A stretch of DNA of 64,000 nucleotides from Thuidium tamariscinum. Its lineage: Eukaryota; Streptophyta; Bryopsida; Hypnales; Thuidiaceae. The notes beneath the pieces are model-generated. The model was given only the letters and a program-made list of their open reading frames with translations, made no database searches and was not told where the DNA came from. The DNA is taken from NCBI GenBank assembly GCA_947034885.2, contig OX344755.2:27969052-28033051 (forward strand), in the 5' to 3' direction. Shown one piece after another: positions 1 to 11,679 of the stretch (its first letter is position 1; each line of letters starts with the position of its first letter). The position numbers and the translations under genes were made by a program.

Positions 1-84
1 CGAGAGTAACTCCGTAGGCTCTTGAATGGTGTGCATTTTTGAATTTTAATGGCATTGAATTTCACAGCATATTTTTTGTAGTAA

Positions 85-94
85 TTCTATAGAA
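85..94. other. 10-bp palindrome TTCTATAGAA in the monomer core
   Basis: TTCTATAGAA is perfectly self-complementary and recurs at the same offset in nearly every monomer. The exceptions I saw are the two copies at 2144 and 3897, which read TATATAGAA, and the X type, which reads CTCTATAGAA. Its centre lies 28 bp from the centre of the downstream GTGATCAC dyad. Short paired dyads in a satellite core can be protein sites or cruciform seeds. No binding protein can be named from sequence. Confidence 0.8.
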
Positions 95-109
95 CTGGAT
101 TAGATATTA

Positions 110-125
110 CAATGTGATCACGTTG
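110..125. other. 16-bp imperfect dyad centred on GTGATCAC
   Basis: The sequence CAATGTGATCACGTTG is a dyad with perfect centre GTGATCAC and matched outer arms CAA/TTG; one T:G position breaks the symmetry. The central 8 bp were present in every monomer I read across 64 kb, while heads and tails vary freely. Such a conserved patch resembles the conserved boxes seen in other centromeric satellites, but it does not match the CENP-B box. The protein-binding role is inferred. Confidence 0.75.
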
Positions 126-157
126 AATTTGTCTTGCAACTGAGAAGTTTGCGCGTC

Positions 158-167
158 TTGATATCAA
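158..167. other. 10-bp palindrome TTGATATCAA, broken in some types
   Basis: TTGATATCAA is a perfect palindrome containing GATATC. It is destroyed in T-type monomers (TTGATGTCAA) and trimmed in O-type monomers (TCGATATCAA). Its state therefore changes along the array with the HOR layout, unlike the constant GTGATCAC core. Loss of GATATC should give multimeric bands in an EcoRV ladder. Confidence 0.75.
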
Positions 168-472
168 CTAAACACCTAGGAGATTTCCTCGGCCAGGAGA
201 ATAACTCCGTAGGCTCTTGAATGGTGTGCATTTTTGAATTTTAATGGCATTGAATTTCACAGCATATTTTTTGTAGTAATTCTATAGAACTGGATTAGAT
301 ATTACATTGTGATCACGTTGAATTTGTCTTGCAACTGAGAAGTTTGCGCGTCTTGATATCAACTAAACACCTAGGAGATTTCCTCGGCCAGGAAAATAAC
401 TCCGTCGGCTCTTGAATGGTGTGCATTTTTGAATTTTAATCGCATTCAATTTTACAGCATATTTATTGTAGT

Positions 473-486
473 AGTTCTATAGAACT
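473..486. other. 14-bp perfect palindrome of the P monomers (first instance)
   Basis: AGTTCTATAGAACT is perfectly self-complementary. It occurs only in P monomers, which I find starting at 391, 1949, 3702, 5455, 16156, 19268, 21604, 36406, 39522, 42054, 45559, 50036, 51204, 53151, 54319, 55682, 59184, 59573, 60158, 60353, 60548, 61521, 62106, 63079 and 63664. Ordinary monomers have AATTCTATAGAACT, where one base breaks the outer symmetry. A stronger dyad at semi-regular intervals could be a protein site or cruciform, but function is not shown. Confidence 0.75.
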
Positions 487-1948
487 GGATTAGATATTAC
501 AATGTGATCACGTTGAATTTGTATTGCAACTGAGAAGTTTGCGCGTCTCGATATCAACTAAACAACGAGGAGATTTCCCCGGCCAAGAGACCAACTCCGT
601 AGGCTCTTGAATGGTGTGCATTTTTGAATTTAATCGCATTGATTTTTACAGCATATTTTTTGTAGTAATTCTATAGAACTGGATTAGATATTACAATGTG
701 ATCACGTTGAATTTGTCTTGCAACTGAGAAGTTTACGCGTCTTGATATCAACTAAACAACGAGGAGATTTCCCCGGCCAAGAGACCAACTCCGTAGGCTC
801 TTGAATGGTGTGCATTTTTGAATTTAATCGCATTGATTTTGACAGCATATTTTTTGTAGTAATTCTATAGAACTGGATTAGATATTACAATGTGATCACG
901 TTGAATTTGTCTTGCAACTGAGAAGTTTACGCGTCTTGATATCAACTAAACAACGAGGAGATTTCCCCGGCCAAGGGACCAACTCCGTCGGCTCTTGAAT
1001 GGTGTGCATCTTTGAATTTTAATGGCATTGAATTTCACAGCATATTTTTTGTAGTAATTCTATAGAACTGGATTAGATATTACAATGTGATCACGTTGAA
1101 TTTGTCTTGCAACTGAGAAGTTTGCGCGTCTTGATATCAACTAAACACCTCGGAGATTTCCTCGGCCACGAGAGTAACTCCGTAGGCTCTTGAATGGTGT
1201 GCATTTTTGAATTTTAATGGCATTGAATTTCACAGCATATTTTTTGTAGTAATTCTATAGAACTGGATTAGATATTACAATGTGATCACGTTGAATTTGT
1301 CTTGCAACTGAGAAGTTTGCGCGTCTCGATATCAACTAAACAACGAGGAGATTTCCCCGGCCAAGAGACCAACTCCGTCGGCTCTTGAATGGTGTGCATT
1401 TTTGAATTTTAATGGCATTGAATTTCACAGCATATTTTTTGTAGTAATTCTATAGAACTGGATTAGATATTACAATGTGATCACGTTGAATTTGTCTTGC
1501 AACTGAGAAGTTTACGCGTCTTGATATCAACTAAACAACGAGGAGATTTCCCCGGCCAAGGGACCAACTCCGTAGGCTCTTGAATGGTGTGCATTTTTGA
1601 ATTTTAATCGCATTGAATTTCACAACATATTTTTTGTAGTAATTCTATAGAACTGGATTAGATATTACAATGTGATCACGTTGAATTTGTCTTGCAACTG
1701 AGAAGTTTGCGCGTCTTGATATCAACTAAACACCTCGGAGATTTCCTCGGCCACGAGAGTAACTCCGTAGGCTCTTGAATGGTGTGCATTTTTGAATTTT
1801 AATGGCATTGAATTTCACAGCATATTTTTTGTAGTAATTCTATAGAACTGGATTAGATATTACAATGTGATCACGTTGAATTTGTCTTGCAACTGAGAAG
1901 TTTGCGCGTCTTGATATCAACTAAACACCTAGGAGATTTCCTCGGCCA

Positions 1949-3701
1949 GGAGAATAACTCCGTCGGCTCTTGAATGGTGTGCATTTTTGAATTTTAATCG
2001 CATTCAATTTTACAGCATATTTATTGTAGTAGTTCTATAGAACTGGATTAGATATTACAATGTGATCACGTTGAATTTGTATTGCAACTGAGAAGTTTGC
2101 GCGTCTTGATATCAACTAAACACCTCGGAGATTTCCTCGGCCACGAGAGTAACTCCGTAGGCTCTTGAATGGTGTGCATTTTTGAATTTAATCGCATTGA
2201 ATTTCACAGCATATTTTTTGTAGTAATTATATAGAACTGGATTAGATATCACAATGTGATCACGTTGAATTTGTCTTGCAACTAAGAAGTTTGCGCGTCT
2301 TGATGTCAACTAAACAACGAGGAGATTTCTTCGGCCACGAGAGTAACTCCGTAGGCTCTTGAATGGTGTGCATTTTTGAATTTTAATGGCATTGAATTTC
2401 ACAGCATATTTTTTGTAGTAATTCTATAGAACTGGATTAGATATTACAATGTGATCACGTTGAATTTGTCTTGCAACTAAGAAGTTTGCGCGTCTCGATA
2501 TCAACTAAACAACGAGGAGATTTCCCCGGCCAAGAGACCAACTCCGTAGGCTCTTGAATGGTGTGCATTTTTGAATTTAATCGCATTGATTTTTAAAGCA
2601 TATTTTTTGTAGTAATTCTATAGAACTGGATTAGATATTACAATGTGATCACGTTGAATTTGTCTTGCAACTGAGAAGTTTACGCGTCTTGATATCAACT
2701 AAACAACGAGGAGATTTCCCCGGCCAAGAGACCAACTCCGTAGGCTCTTGAATGGTGTGCATTTTTGAATTTTAATGGCATTGAATTTCACAGCATATTT
2801 TTTGTAGTAATTCTATAGAACTGGATTATATATTACAATGTGATCACGTTGAATTTGTCTTGCAACTGAGAAGTTTGCGCGTCTTGATATCAACTAAACA
2901 CCTCGGAGATTTCCTCGGCCACGAGAGTAACTCCGTAGGCTCTTGAATGGTGTGCATTTTTGAATTTTAATGGCATTGAATTTCACAGCATATTTTTTGT
3001 AGTAATTCTATAGAACTGGATTAGATATTACAATGTGATCACGTTGAATTTGTCTTGCAACTAAGAAGTTTGCGCGTCTCGATATCAACTAAACAACGAG
3101 GAGATTTCCCCGACCAAGAGACCAACTCCGTCGGCTCTTGAATGGTGTGCATTTTTGAATTTTAATGGCATTGAATTTCACAGCATATTTTTTGTAGTAA
3201 TTCTATAGAACTGGATTAGATATTACAATGTGATCACGTTGAATTTGTCTTGCAACTGAGAAGTTTACGCGTCTTGATATCAACTAAACAACGAGGAGAT
3301 TTCCCCGGCCAAGGGACCAACTCCGTAGGCTCTTGAATGGTGTGCATTTTTGAATTTTAATCGCATTGAATTTCACAACATATTTTTTGTAGTAATTCTA
3401 TAGAACTGGATTAGATATTACAATGTGATCACGTTGAATTTGTCTTGCAACTGAGAAGTTTGCGCGTCTTGATATCAACTAAACACCTCGGAGATTTCCT
3501 CGGCCACGAGAGTAACTCCGTAGGCTCTTGAATGGTGTGCATTTTTGAATTTTAATGGCATTGAATTTCACAGCATATTTTTTGTAGTAATTCTATAGAA
3601 CTGGATTAGATATTACAATGTGATCACGTTGAATTTGTCTTGCAACTGAGAAGTTTGCGCGTCTTGATATCAACTAAACACCTAGGAGATTTCCTCGGCC
3701 A
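1949..3701 (+). repeat. 9-monomer HOR A, copy 1 (1,753 bp)
   Basis: Nine monomers start at 1949 (P), 2144, 2338, 2533, 2727, 2922, 3117, 3312 and 3507. Seven are 195 bp and two (2144, 2533) are 194 bp. Private markers include TAATTATATAG at 2144, GATTTTTAAAGC at 2533, GGATTATATATT at 2727, CCCCGACCAAG ending 2922, and CACAACAT at 3312. The same order and markers recur exactly 1,753 bp downstream. Confidence 0.93.
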
Positions 3702-5454
3702 GGAGAATAACTCCGTCGGCTCTTGAATGGTGTGCATTTTTGAATTTTAATCGCATTCAATTTTACAGCATATTTATTGTAGTAGTTCTATAGAACTGGA
3801 TTAGATATTACAATGTGATCACGTTGAATTTGTATTGCAACTGAGAAGTTTGCGCGTCTTGATATCAACTAAACACCTCGGAGATTTCCTCGGCCACGAG
3901 AGTAACTCCGTAGGCTCTTGAATGGTGTGCATTTTTGAATTTAATCGCATTGAATTTCACAGCATATTTTTTGTAGTAATTATATAGAACTGGATTAGAT
4001 ATTACAATGTGATCACGTTGAATTTGTCTTGCAACTAAGAAGTTTGCGCGTCTTGATGTCAACTAAACAACGAGGAGATTTCCTCGGCCACGAGAGTAAC
4101 TCCGTAGGCTCTTGAATGGTGTGCACTTTTGAATTTTAATGGCATTGAATTTCACAGCATATTTTTTGTAGTAATTCTATAGAACTGGATTAGATATTAC
4201 AATGTGATCACGTTGAATTTGTCTTGCAACTAAGAAGTTTGCGCGTCTCGATATCAACTAAACAACGAGGAGATTTCCCCGGCCAAGAGACCAACTCCGT
4301 AGGCTCTTGAATGGTGTGCATTTTTGAATTTAATCGCATTGATTTTTAAAGCATATTTTTTGTAGTAATTCTATAGAACTGGATTAGATATTACAATGTG
4401 ATCACGTTGAATTTGTCTTGCAACTGAGAAGTTTACGCGTCTTGATATCAACTAAACAACGAGGAGATTTCCCCGGCCAAGAGACCAACTCCGTAGGCTC
4501 TTGAATGGTGTGCATTTTTGAATTTTAATGGCATTGAATTTCACAGCATATTTTTTGTAGTAATTCTATAGAACTGGATTATATATTACAATGTGATCAC
4601 GTTGAATTTGTCTTGCAACTGAGAAGTTTGCGCGTCTTGATATCAACTAAACACCTCGGAGATTTCCTCGGCCACGAGAGTAACTCCGTAGGCTCTTGAA
4701 TGGTGTGCATTTTTGAATTTTAATGGCATTGAATTTCACAGCATATTTTTTGTAGTAATTCTATAGAACTGGATTAGATATTACAATGTGATCACGTTGA
4801 ATTTGTCTTGCAACTAAGAAGTTTGCGCGTCTCGATATCAACTAAACAACGAGGAGATTTCCCCGACCAAGAGACCAACTCCGTCGGCTCTTGAATGGTG
4901 TGCATTTTTGAATTTTAATGGCATTGAATTTCACAGCATATTTTTTGTAGTAATTCTATAGAACTGGATTAGATATTACAATGTGATCACGTTGAATTTG
5001 TCTTGCAACTGAGAAGTTTACGCGTCTTGATATCAACTAAACAACGAGGAGATTTCCCCGGCCAAGGGACCAACTCCGTAGGCTCTTGAATGGTGTGCAT
5101 TTTTGAATTTTAATCGCATTGAATTTCACAACATATTTTTTGTAGTAATTCTATAGAACTGGATTAGATATTACAATGTGATCACGTTGAATTTGTCTTG
5201 CAACTGAGAAGTTTGCGCGTCTTGATATCAACTAAACACCTCGGAGATTTCCTCGGCCACGAGAGTAACTCTGTAGGCTCTTGAATGGTGTGCATTTTTG
5301 AATTTTAATGGCATTGAATTTCACAGCATATTTTTTGTAGTAATTCTATAGAACTGGATTAGATATTACAATGTGATCACGTTGAATTTGTCTTGCAACT
5401 GAGAAGTTTGCGCGTCTTGATATCAACTAAACACCTAGGAGATTTCCTCGGCCA
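3702..5454 (+). repeat. 9-monomer HOR A, copy 2 (1,753 bp)
   Basis: This copy repeats 1949-3701 monomer by monomer with the same lengths and markers. By reading I found four differences: ATATTACAATG against ATATCACAATG, a C/T in the tail of the 3897 monomer, GTGCACTTTT at 4091, and CTCTGTAGG at 5260. That is about 99.8% identity, far above identity between neighbouring monomers, so the duplication is recent or under active homogenisation. A third copy begins at 5455 with a P monomer but breaks off after one unit. Confidence 0.93.
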
Positions 5455-6231
5455 GGAGAATAACTCCGTCGGCTCTTGAATGGTGTGCATTTTTGAATTT
5501 TAATCGCATTCAACTTTACAGCATATTTATTGTAGTAGTTCTATAGAACTGGATTAGATATTACAATGTGATCACGTTGAATTTGTATTGCAACTGAGAA
5601 GTTTGCGCGTCTTGATATCAACTAAACACCTCGGAGATTTCCTCGGCCACGAGAGTAACTCCGTAGGCTCTTGAATGGTGTGAATTTTTGAATTTAATCG
5701 CATTGAATTTCACAGCATATTTTTTGTAGTAATTCTATAGAACTGGATTAGATATTACAATGTGATCACGTTGAATTTGTCTTGCAACTGAGAAGTTTGC
5801 GCGTCTTGATATCAACTAAACACCTCGGAGATTTCCTCGGCCAAGAGACCAACTCCGTAGGCTCTTGAATGGTGTGCATTTTTGAATTTAATCGCATTGA
5901 ATTTCACAGCATATTTTTTGTAGTAATTCTATAGAACTGGATTAGATATTACAATGTGATCACGTTGAATTTGTCTTGCAACTGAGAAGTTTGCGCGTCT
6001 TGATATCAACTAAACACCTCGGAGATTTCCTCGGCCACGAGAGTAACTCCGTAGGCTCTTGAATGGTGTGCATTTTTGAATTTAATCGCATTGATTTTTA
6101 CAGCATATTTTTTGTAGTAATTCTATAGAACTGGATTAGATATTACAATGTGATCACGTTGAATTTGTCTTGCAACTGAGAAGTTTACGCGTCTTGATAT
6201 CAACTAAACAACGAGGAGATTTCCCCGGCCA
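5455..6231 (+). repeat. Junction between HOR A and HOR B, four monomers
   Basis: Monomers start at 5455 (P, with CAACTTTAC in place of CAATTTTAC), 5650, 5844 and 6038. The last three are consecutive 194-bp units with AATTTAATCG. The 6038 unit (GATTTTTACAG, ACGCG tail) matches the last monomer of the following 13-monomer HOR, so the switch between repeat families falls near 5650-6038. Confidence 0.85.
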
Positions 6232-9150
6232 AGGGACCAACTCCGTCGGCTCTTGAATGGTGTGCATTTTTGAATTTTAATGGCATTGAATTTCACAGCA
6301 TATTTTTTGTAGTAATTCTATAGAACTGGATTAGATATTACAATGTGATCACGTTGAATTTGTCTTGCAACTGAGAAGTTTGGGCGTCTTGATATCAACT
6401 AAACACCTCGGAGATTTCCTCGGCCACGAGAGTAACTCCGTAGGCTCTTGAATGGTGTGCATTTTTGAATTTCATCGCATTGAATTTCACAGCATATTTT
6501 TTGTAGTAATTCTATAGAACTGGATTAGATATTACAATGTGATCACGTTGAATTTGTCTTGCAACTGAGAAGTTTACGCGTCTTGATATCAACTAAACAA
6601 CGAGGAGATTTCCCCAGCCAAGGGACCAACTCCGTAGGCTCTTGAATGGTGTACATTTTTGAATTTTAATCGCATTGAATTTCACAACATATTTTTTGTA
6701 GTAATTCTATAGAACTGGATTAGATATTACAATGTGATCACGTTGAATTTGTCTTGCAACTGAGAAGTTTGCGCGTCTTGATATCAACTAAACACCTCGG
6801 AGATTTCCTCGGCCAAGAGAGTAACTCCGTAGGCTCTTGAATGGTGTGCATTTTTGAATTTAATCGCATTGAATTTCACAGCATATTTTTTGTAGTAATT
6901 CTATAGAACTGGATTAGATATTACAATGTGATCACGTTGAATTTGTCTTGCAACTGAGAAGTTTACGCGTCTTGATATCAACTAAACAACGAGGAGATTT
7001 CCCCAGCCAAGGGACCAACTCCGTAGGCTCTTGAATGGTGTACATTTTTGAATTTTAATCGCATTGAATTTCACAACATATTTTTTGTAGTAATTCTATA
7101 GAACTGGATTAGATATTACAATGTGATCACGTTGAATTTGTCTTGCAACTGAGAAGTTTGCGCGTCTTGATATCAACTAAACACCTCGGAGATTTCCTCG
7201 GCCAAGAGAGTAACTCCGTAGGCTCTTGAATGGTGTGCATTTTTGAATTTTAATGGCATTGAATTTCACAGCATATTTTTTGTAGTAATTCTATAGAACT
7301 GGATTAGATATTACAATGTGATCACGTTGAATTTGTCTTGCAACTGAGAAGTTTACGCGTCTTGATATCAACTAAACAACGAGGAGATTTCCCCGGCCAA
7401 GAGAGTAACTCCGTAGGCTCTTGAATGGTGTGCATTTTTGAATTTTAATCGCATTGAATTTCACAGCATATTTTTTGTAGTAATTCTATAGAACTGGATT
7501 AGATATTACAATGTGATCACGTTGAATTTGTCTTGCAACTGAGAAGTTTGCGCGTCTTGATGTCAACTAAACAACGACGAGATTTCCTCGGCCAAGAGAA
7601 TAACCCCGTAGGCTCTTGAATGGTGTGCATTTTTGAATTTTAATGGCATTGAATTTCACAGCATATTTTTCGTAGTAATTCTATAGAACTGGATTAGATA
7701 TTACAATGTGATCACGTTGAATTTGTCTTGCAACTGAGAAGTTTGCGCGTCTTGATATCAACTAAACACCTCGGAGATTTCCTCGGCCACGAGAGTAACT
7801 CCGTAGGCTCTTGAATGGTGTGCATTTTTGAATTTTAATGACATTGAATTTCACAGCATATTTTTTGTAGTAATTCTATAGAACTGGATTAGATATTACA
7901 ATGTGATCACGTTGAATTTGTCTTGCAACTGAGAAGTTTGCGCGTCTTGATATCAACTAAACACCTCGGAGATTTCCTCGGCCACGAGAGTAACTCCGTA
8001 GGCTCTTGAATGGTGTGCATTTTTGAATTTAATTGCATTGAATTTCACAGCATATTTTTTGTAGTAATTCTATAGAACTGGATTAGATATTACAATGTGA
8101 TCACGTTGAATTTGTCTTGCAACTGAGAAGTTTACGCGTCTTGATATCAACTAAACAACGAGGAGATTTCCCCGGCCAAGGGACCAACTCCGTAGGCTCT
8201 TGAATGGTGTGCATTTTTGGATTTAATCGCTTTGAATTTCACAGCATATTTTTCGTAGTAATTCTATAGAACTGGATTAGATATGACAATGTGATCACGT
8301 TGAATTTGTATTGCAACTGAGAAGTTTACGCGTCTTGATATCAACTAAACAACGAGGAGATTTCCCCGGCCAAGAGACCAACTCCGTAGGCTCTTGAATG
8401 GTGTGCATTTTCGAATTCTAATCGCATTGAATTTCACAGCATATTTTTTGTAGTAATTCTATAGAACTGGATTAGATATTACAATGTGATCACGTTGAAT
8501 TTGTCTTGCAACTGAGAAGTTTGCGCGTCTTGATATCAACTAAACACCTCGGAGATTTCCTCGGCCACGAGAGTAACTCCGTAGGCTCTTGAATGGTGTG
8601 CATTTTTGAATTTTAATGGCATTGAATTTCACAGCATATTTTTTGTAGTAATTCTATAGAACTGGATTAGATATTACAATGTGATCACGTTGAATTTGTA
8701 TTGCAACTGAGAAGTTTGCGCGTCTTGATATCAACTAAACACCTCGGAGATTTCCTCGGCCAAGAGACCAACTCCGTAGGCTCTTGAATGGTGTGCATTT
8801 TTGAATTTCATCGCATTGAATTTCACAGCATATTTTTTGTAGTAATTCTATAGAACTGGATTAGATATTACAATGTGATCACGTTGAATTTGTCTTGCAA
8901 CTGAGAAGTTTGCGCGTCTTGATATCAACTAAACAACGAGGAGATTTCCTCGGCCACGAGAGTAACTCCGTAGGCTCTTGAATGGTGTGCATTTTTGAAT
9001 TTAATCGCATTGATTTTTACAGCATATTTTTTGTAGTAATTCTATAGAACTGGATTAGATATTACAATGTGATCACGTTGAATTTGTCTTGCAACTGAGA
9101 AGTTTACGCGTCTTGATATCAACTAAACAACGAGGAGATTTCCCCGGCCA
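6232..9150 (+). repeat. HOR B, 15-monomer version (2,919 bp)
   Basis: The unit opens with a V monomer (TTGGGCGTC) at 6232. Then follow 6427 (AATTTCATCG), 6621 (U), 6816, 7010 (U), 7205, 7400 (T), 7595, 7790 (W), 7985 (AATTTAATTGC), 8179 (Q), 8373 (TTCGAATTCTAATCG), 8568, 8763 and 8957. Compared with the copies at 9151 and 11680 it has two extra monomers around the second U unit, so the V-to-V distance is 390 bp longer. Confidence 0.9.
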
Positions 9151-11679
9151 AGGGACCAACTCCGTCGGCTCTTGAATGGTGTGCATTTTTGAATTTTAAT
9201 GGCATTGAATTTCACAGCATATTTTTTGTAGTAATTCTATAGAACTGGATTAGATATTACAATGTGATCACGTTGAATTTGTCTTGCAACTGAGAAGTTT
9301 GGGCGTCTTGATATCAACTAAACACCTCGGAGATTTCCTCGGCCACGAGAGTAACTCCGTAGGCTCTTGAATGGTGTGCATTTTTGAATTTCATCGCATT
9401 GAATTTCACAGCATATTTTTTGTAGTAATTCTATAGAACTGGATTAGATATTACAATGTGATCACGTTGAATTTGTCTTGCAACTGAGAAGTTTACGCGT
9501 CTTGATATCAACTAAACAACGAGGAGATTTCCCCAGCCAAGGGACCAACTCCGTAGGCTCTTGAATGGTGTACATTTTTGAATTTTAATCGCATTGAATT
9601 TCACAACATATTTTTTGTAGTAATTCTATAGAACTGGATTAGATATTACAATGTGATCACGTTGAATTTGTCTTGCAACTGAGAAGTTTGCGCGTCTTGA
9701 TATCAACTAAACACCTCGGAGATTTCCTCGGCCAAGAGAGTAACTCCGTAGGCTCTTGAATGGTGTGCATTTTTGAATTTAATCGCATTGAATTTCACAG
9801 CATATTTTTTGTAGTAATTCTATAGAACTGGATTAGATATTACAATGTGATCACGTTGAATTTGTCTTGCAACTGAGAAGTTTACGCGTCTTGATATCAA
9901 CTAAACAACGAGGAGATTTCCCCGGCCAAGAGAGTAACTCCGTAGGCTCTTGAATGGTGTGCATTTTTGAATTTTAATCGCATTGAATTTCACAGCATAT
10001 TTTTTGTAGTAATTCTATAGAACTGGATTAGATATTACAATGTGATCACGTTGAATTTGTCTTGCAACTGAGAAGTTTGCGCGTCTTGATGTCAACTAAA
10101 CAACGACGAGATTTCCTCGGCCAAGAGAATAACCCCGTAGGCTCTTGAATGGTGTGCATTTTTGAATTTTAATGGCATTGAATTTCACAGCATATTTTTC
10201 GTAGTAATTCTATAGAACTGGATTAGATATTACAATGTGATCACGTTGAATTTGTCTTGCAACTGAGAAGTTTGCGCGTCTTGATATCAACTAAACACCT
10301 CGGAGATTTCCTCGGCCACGAGAGTAACTCCGTAGGCTCTTGAATGGTGTGCATTTTTGAATTTTAATGACATTGAATTTCACAGCATATTTTTTGTAGT
10401 AATTCTATAGAACTGGATTAGATATTACAATGTGATCACGTTGAATTTGTCTTGCAACTGAGAAGTTTGCGCGTCTTGATATCAACTAAACACCTCGGAG
10501 ATTTCCTCGGCCACGAGAGTAACTCCGTAGGCTCTTGAATGGTGTGCATTTTTGAATTTAATTGCATTGAATTTCACAGCATATTTTTTGTAGTAATTCT
10601 ATAGAACTGGATTAGATATTACAATGTGATCACGTTGAATTTGTCTTGCAACTGAGAAGTTTACGCGTCTTGATATCAACTAAACAACGAGGAGATTTCC
10701 CCGGCCAAGGGACCAACTCCGTAGGCTCTTGAATGGTGTGCATTTTTGGATTTAATCGCTTTGAATTTCACAGCATATTTTTCGTAGTAATTCTATAGAA
10801 CTGGATTAGATATGACAATGTGATCACGTTGAATTTGTATTGCAACTGAGAAGTTTACGCGTCTTGATATCAACTAAACAACGAGGAGATTTCCCCGGCC
10901 AAGAGACCAACTCCGTAGGCTCTTGAATGGTGTGCATTTTCGAATTCTAATCGCATTGAATTTCACAGCATATTTTTTGTAGTAATTCTATAGAACTGGA
11001 TTAGATATTACAATGTGATCACGTTGAATTTGTCTTGCAACTGAGAAGTTTGCGCGTCTTGATATCAACTAAACACCTCGGAGATTTCCTCGGCCACGAG
11101 AGTAACTCCGTAGGCTCTTGAATGGTGTGCATTTTTGAATTTTAATGGCATTGAATTTCACAGCATATTTTTTGTAGTAATTCTATAGAACTGGATTAGA
11201 TATTACAATGTGATCACGTTGAATTTGTATTGCAACTGAGAAGTTTGCGCGTCTTGATATCAACTAAACACCTCGGAGATTTCCTCGGCCAAGAGACCAA
11301 CTCCGTAGGCTCTTGAATGGTGTGCATTTTTGAATTTAATCGCATTGAATTTCACAGCATATTTTTTGTAGTAATTCTATAGAACTGGATTAGATATTAC
11401 AATGTGATCACGTTGAATTTGTCTTGCAACTGAGAAGTTTGCGCGTCTTGATATCAACTAAACAACGAGGAGATTTCCTCGGCCACGAGAGTAACTCCGT
11501 AGGCTCTTGAATGGTGTGCATTTTTGAATTTAATCGCATTGATTTTTACAGCATATTTTTTGTAGTAATTCTATAGAACTGGATTAGATATTACAATGTG
11601 ATCACGTTGAATTTGTCTTGCAACTGAGAAGTTTACGCGTCTTGATATCAACTAAACAACGAGGAGATTTCCCCGGCCA
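9151..11679 (+). repeat. HOR B, 13-monomer copy (2,529 bp)
   Basis: The unit runs V (9151), 9346, U (9540), 9735, T (9929), 10124, W (10319), 10514, Q (10708), 10902, 11097, 11292 and 11486: seven 195-bp and six 194-bp monomers. The monomer at 9735 combines the AATTTAATCG front of the 6816 type with the CCCCGG tail of the 7205 type. This is what a deletion by recombination between those monomers would leave. Confidence 0.93.

Larger units (their letters stand above)
1..195 (+). repeat. Reference monomer used for numbering
   Basis: This is a representative 195-bp unit. Offsets 1-18 form a variable head ending in CCGTAGG or CCGTCGG. Offsets 41-53 hold the one-T length indel and the AATCG/AATGG/AATGA/AATTG variants. 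Offsets 71-80 hold a T-run ending TTTTTTGTAG or TTTTTCGTAG. Offsets 85-94 are the perfect palindrome TTCTATAGAA. Offsets 110-125 are a near-perfect dyad centred on GTGATCAC. Offsets 158-167 are the palindrome TTGATATCAA. Offsets 171-195 form a variable tail (ACCTAGG, ACCTCGG, AACGAGGAG or AACGACGAG types). The phase is arbitrary, because head and tail variants are linked across the boundary and behave as one box. Confidence 0.9.
1..1948 (+). repeat. Left-edge mixed block, ten monomers
   Basis: Monomers start at 1, 196, 391 (P type), 586, 780, 974, 1169, 1364, 1559 and 1754. The last four (1169-1948) match the last four monomers of the 9-monomer HOR that follows (2922-3701), so they look like a truncated earlier copy. 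The first six do not match that HOR in order. The monomers at 586 and 780 are adjacent near-copies, differing mainly in GATTTTTACAG against GATTTTGACAG. A private change, ATTACATTG, sits in the core of the monomer at 196. Confidence 0.85.

Noticed and set aside
18..32. RNA polymerase III B-box at GGCTCTTGAATGG
   Set aside because: It is too far from GGTTCGANTCC, and no paired A-box is seen at a suitable distance, so a tRNA- or SINE-derived origin is not supported.
71..90. Possible CENP-B box at the TTTTTCGTAGTAATTC variants
   Set aside because: The start TTCGNNNNA fits, but the required CGGG part is absent (TCTA instead). I found no match to NTTCGNNNNANNCGGGN on either strand, including around CCCCGG and ACCCCG.
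113..122. TGTGATCACG as a bacterial CRP-type operator
   Set aside because: CRP half-sites TGTGA and TCACA are separated by six bases; here they abut and overlap. The array setting is also not bacterial.
171..195. Hairpin CGAGGA-GATT-TCCTCG in tails of the AACGAGGAG...TCCTCGG type as a terminator
   Set aside because: The stem exists only in that minority tail combination, lacks a following T-run, and appears to be a by-product of recombining tail types.
2112..2309. 65-codon open reading frame on the minus strand
   Set aside because: It lies across two satellite monomers and is an accident of variant bases in the units at 1949 and 2144. It has no recognisable domain and is not kept open in the other monomers.
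3865..4062. Identical 65-codon minus-strand open reading frame
   Set aside because: It is the same frame repeated exactly 1,753 bp away because HOR A is duplicated. Identity reflects the recent copy, not coding constraint.
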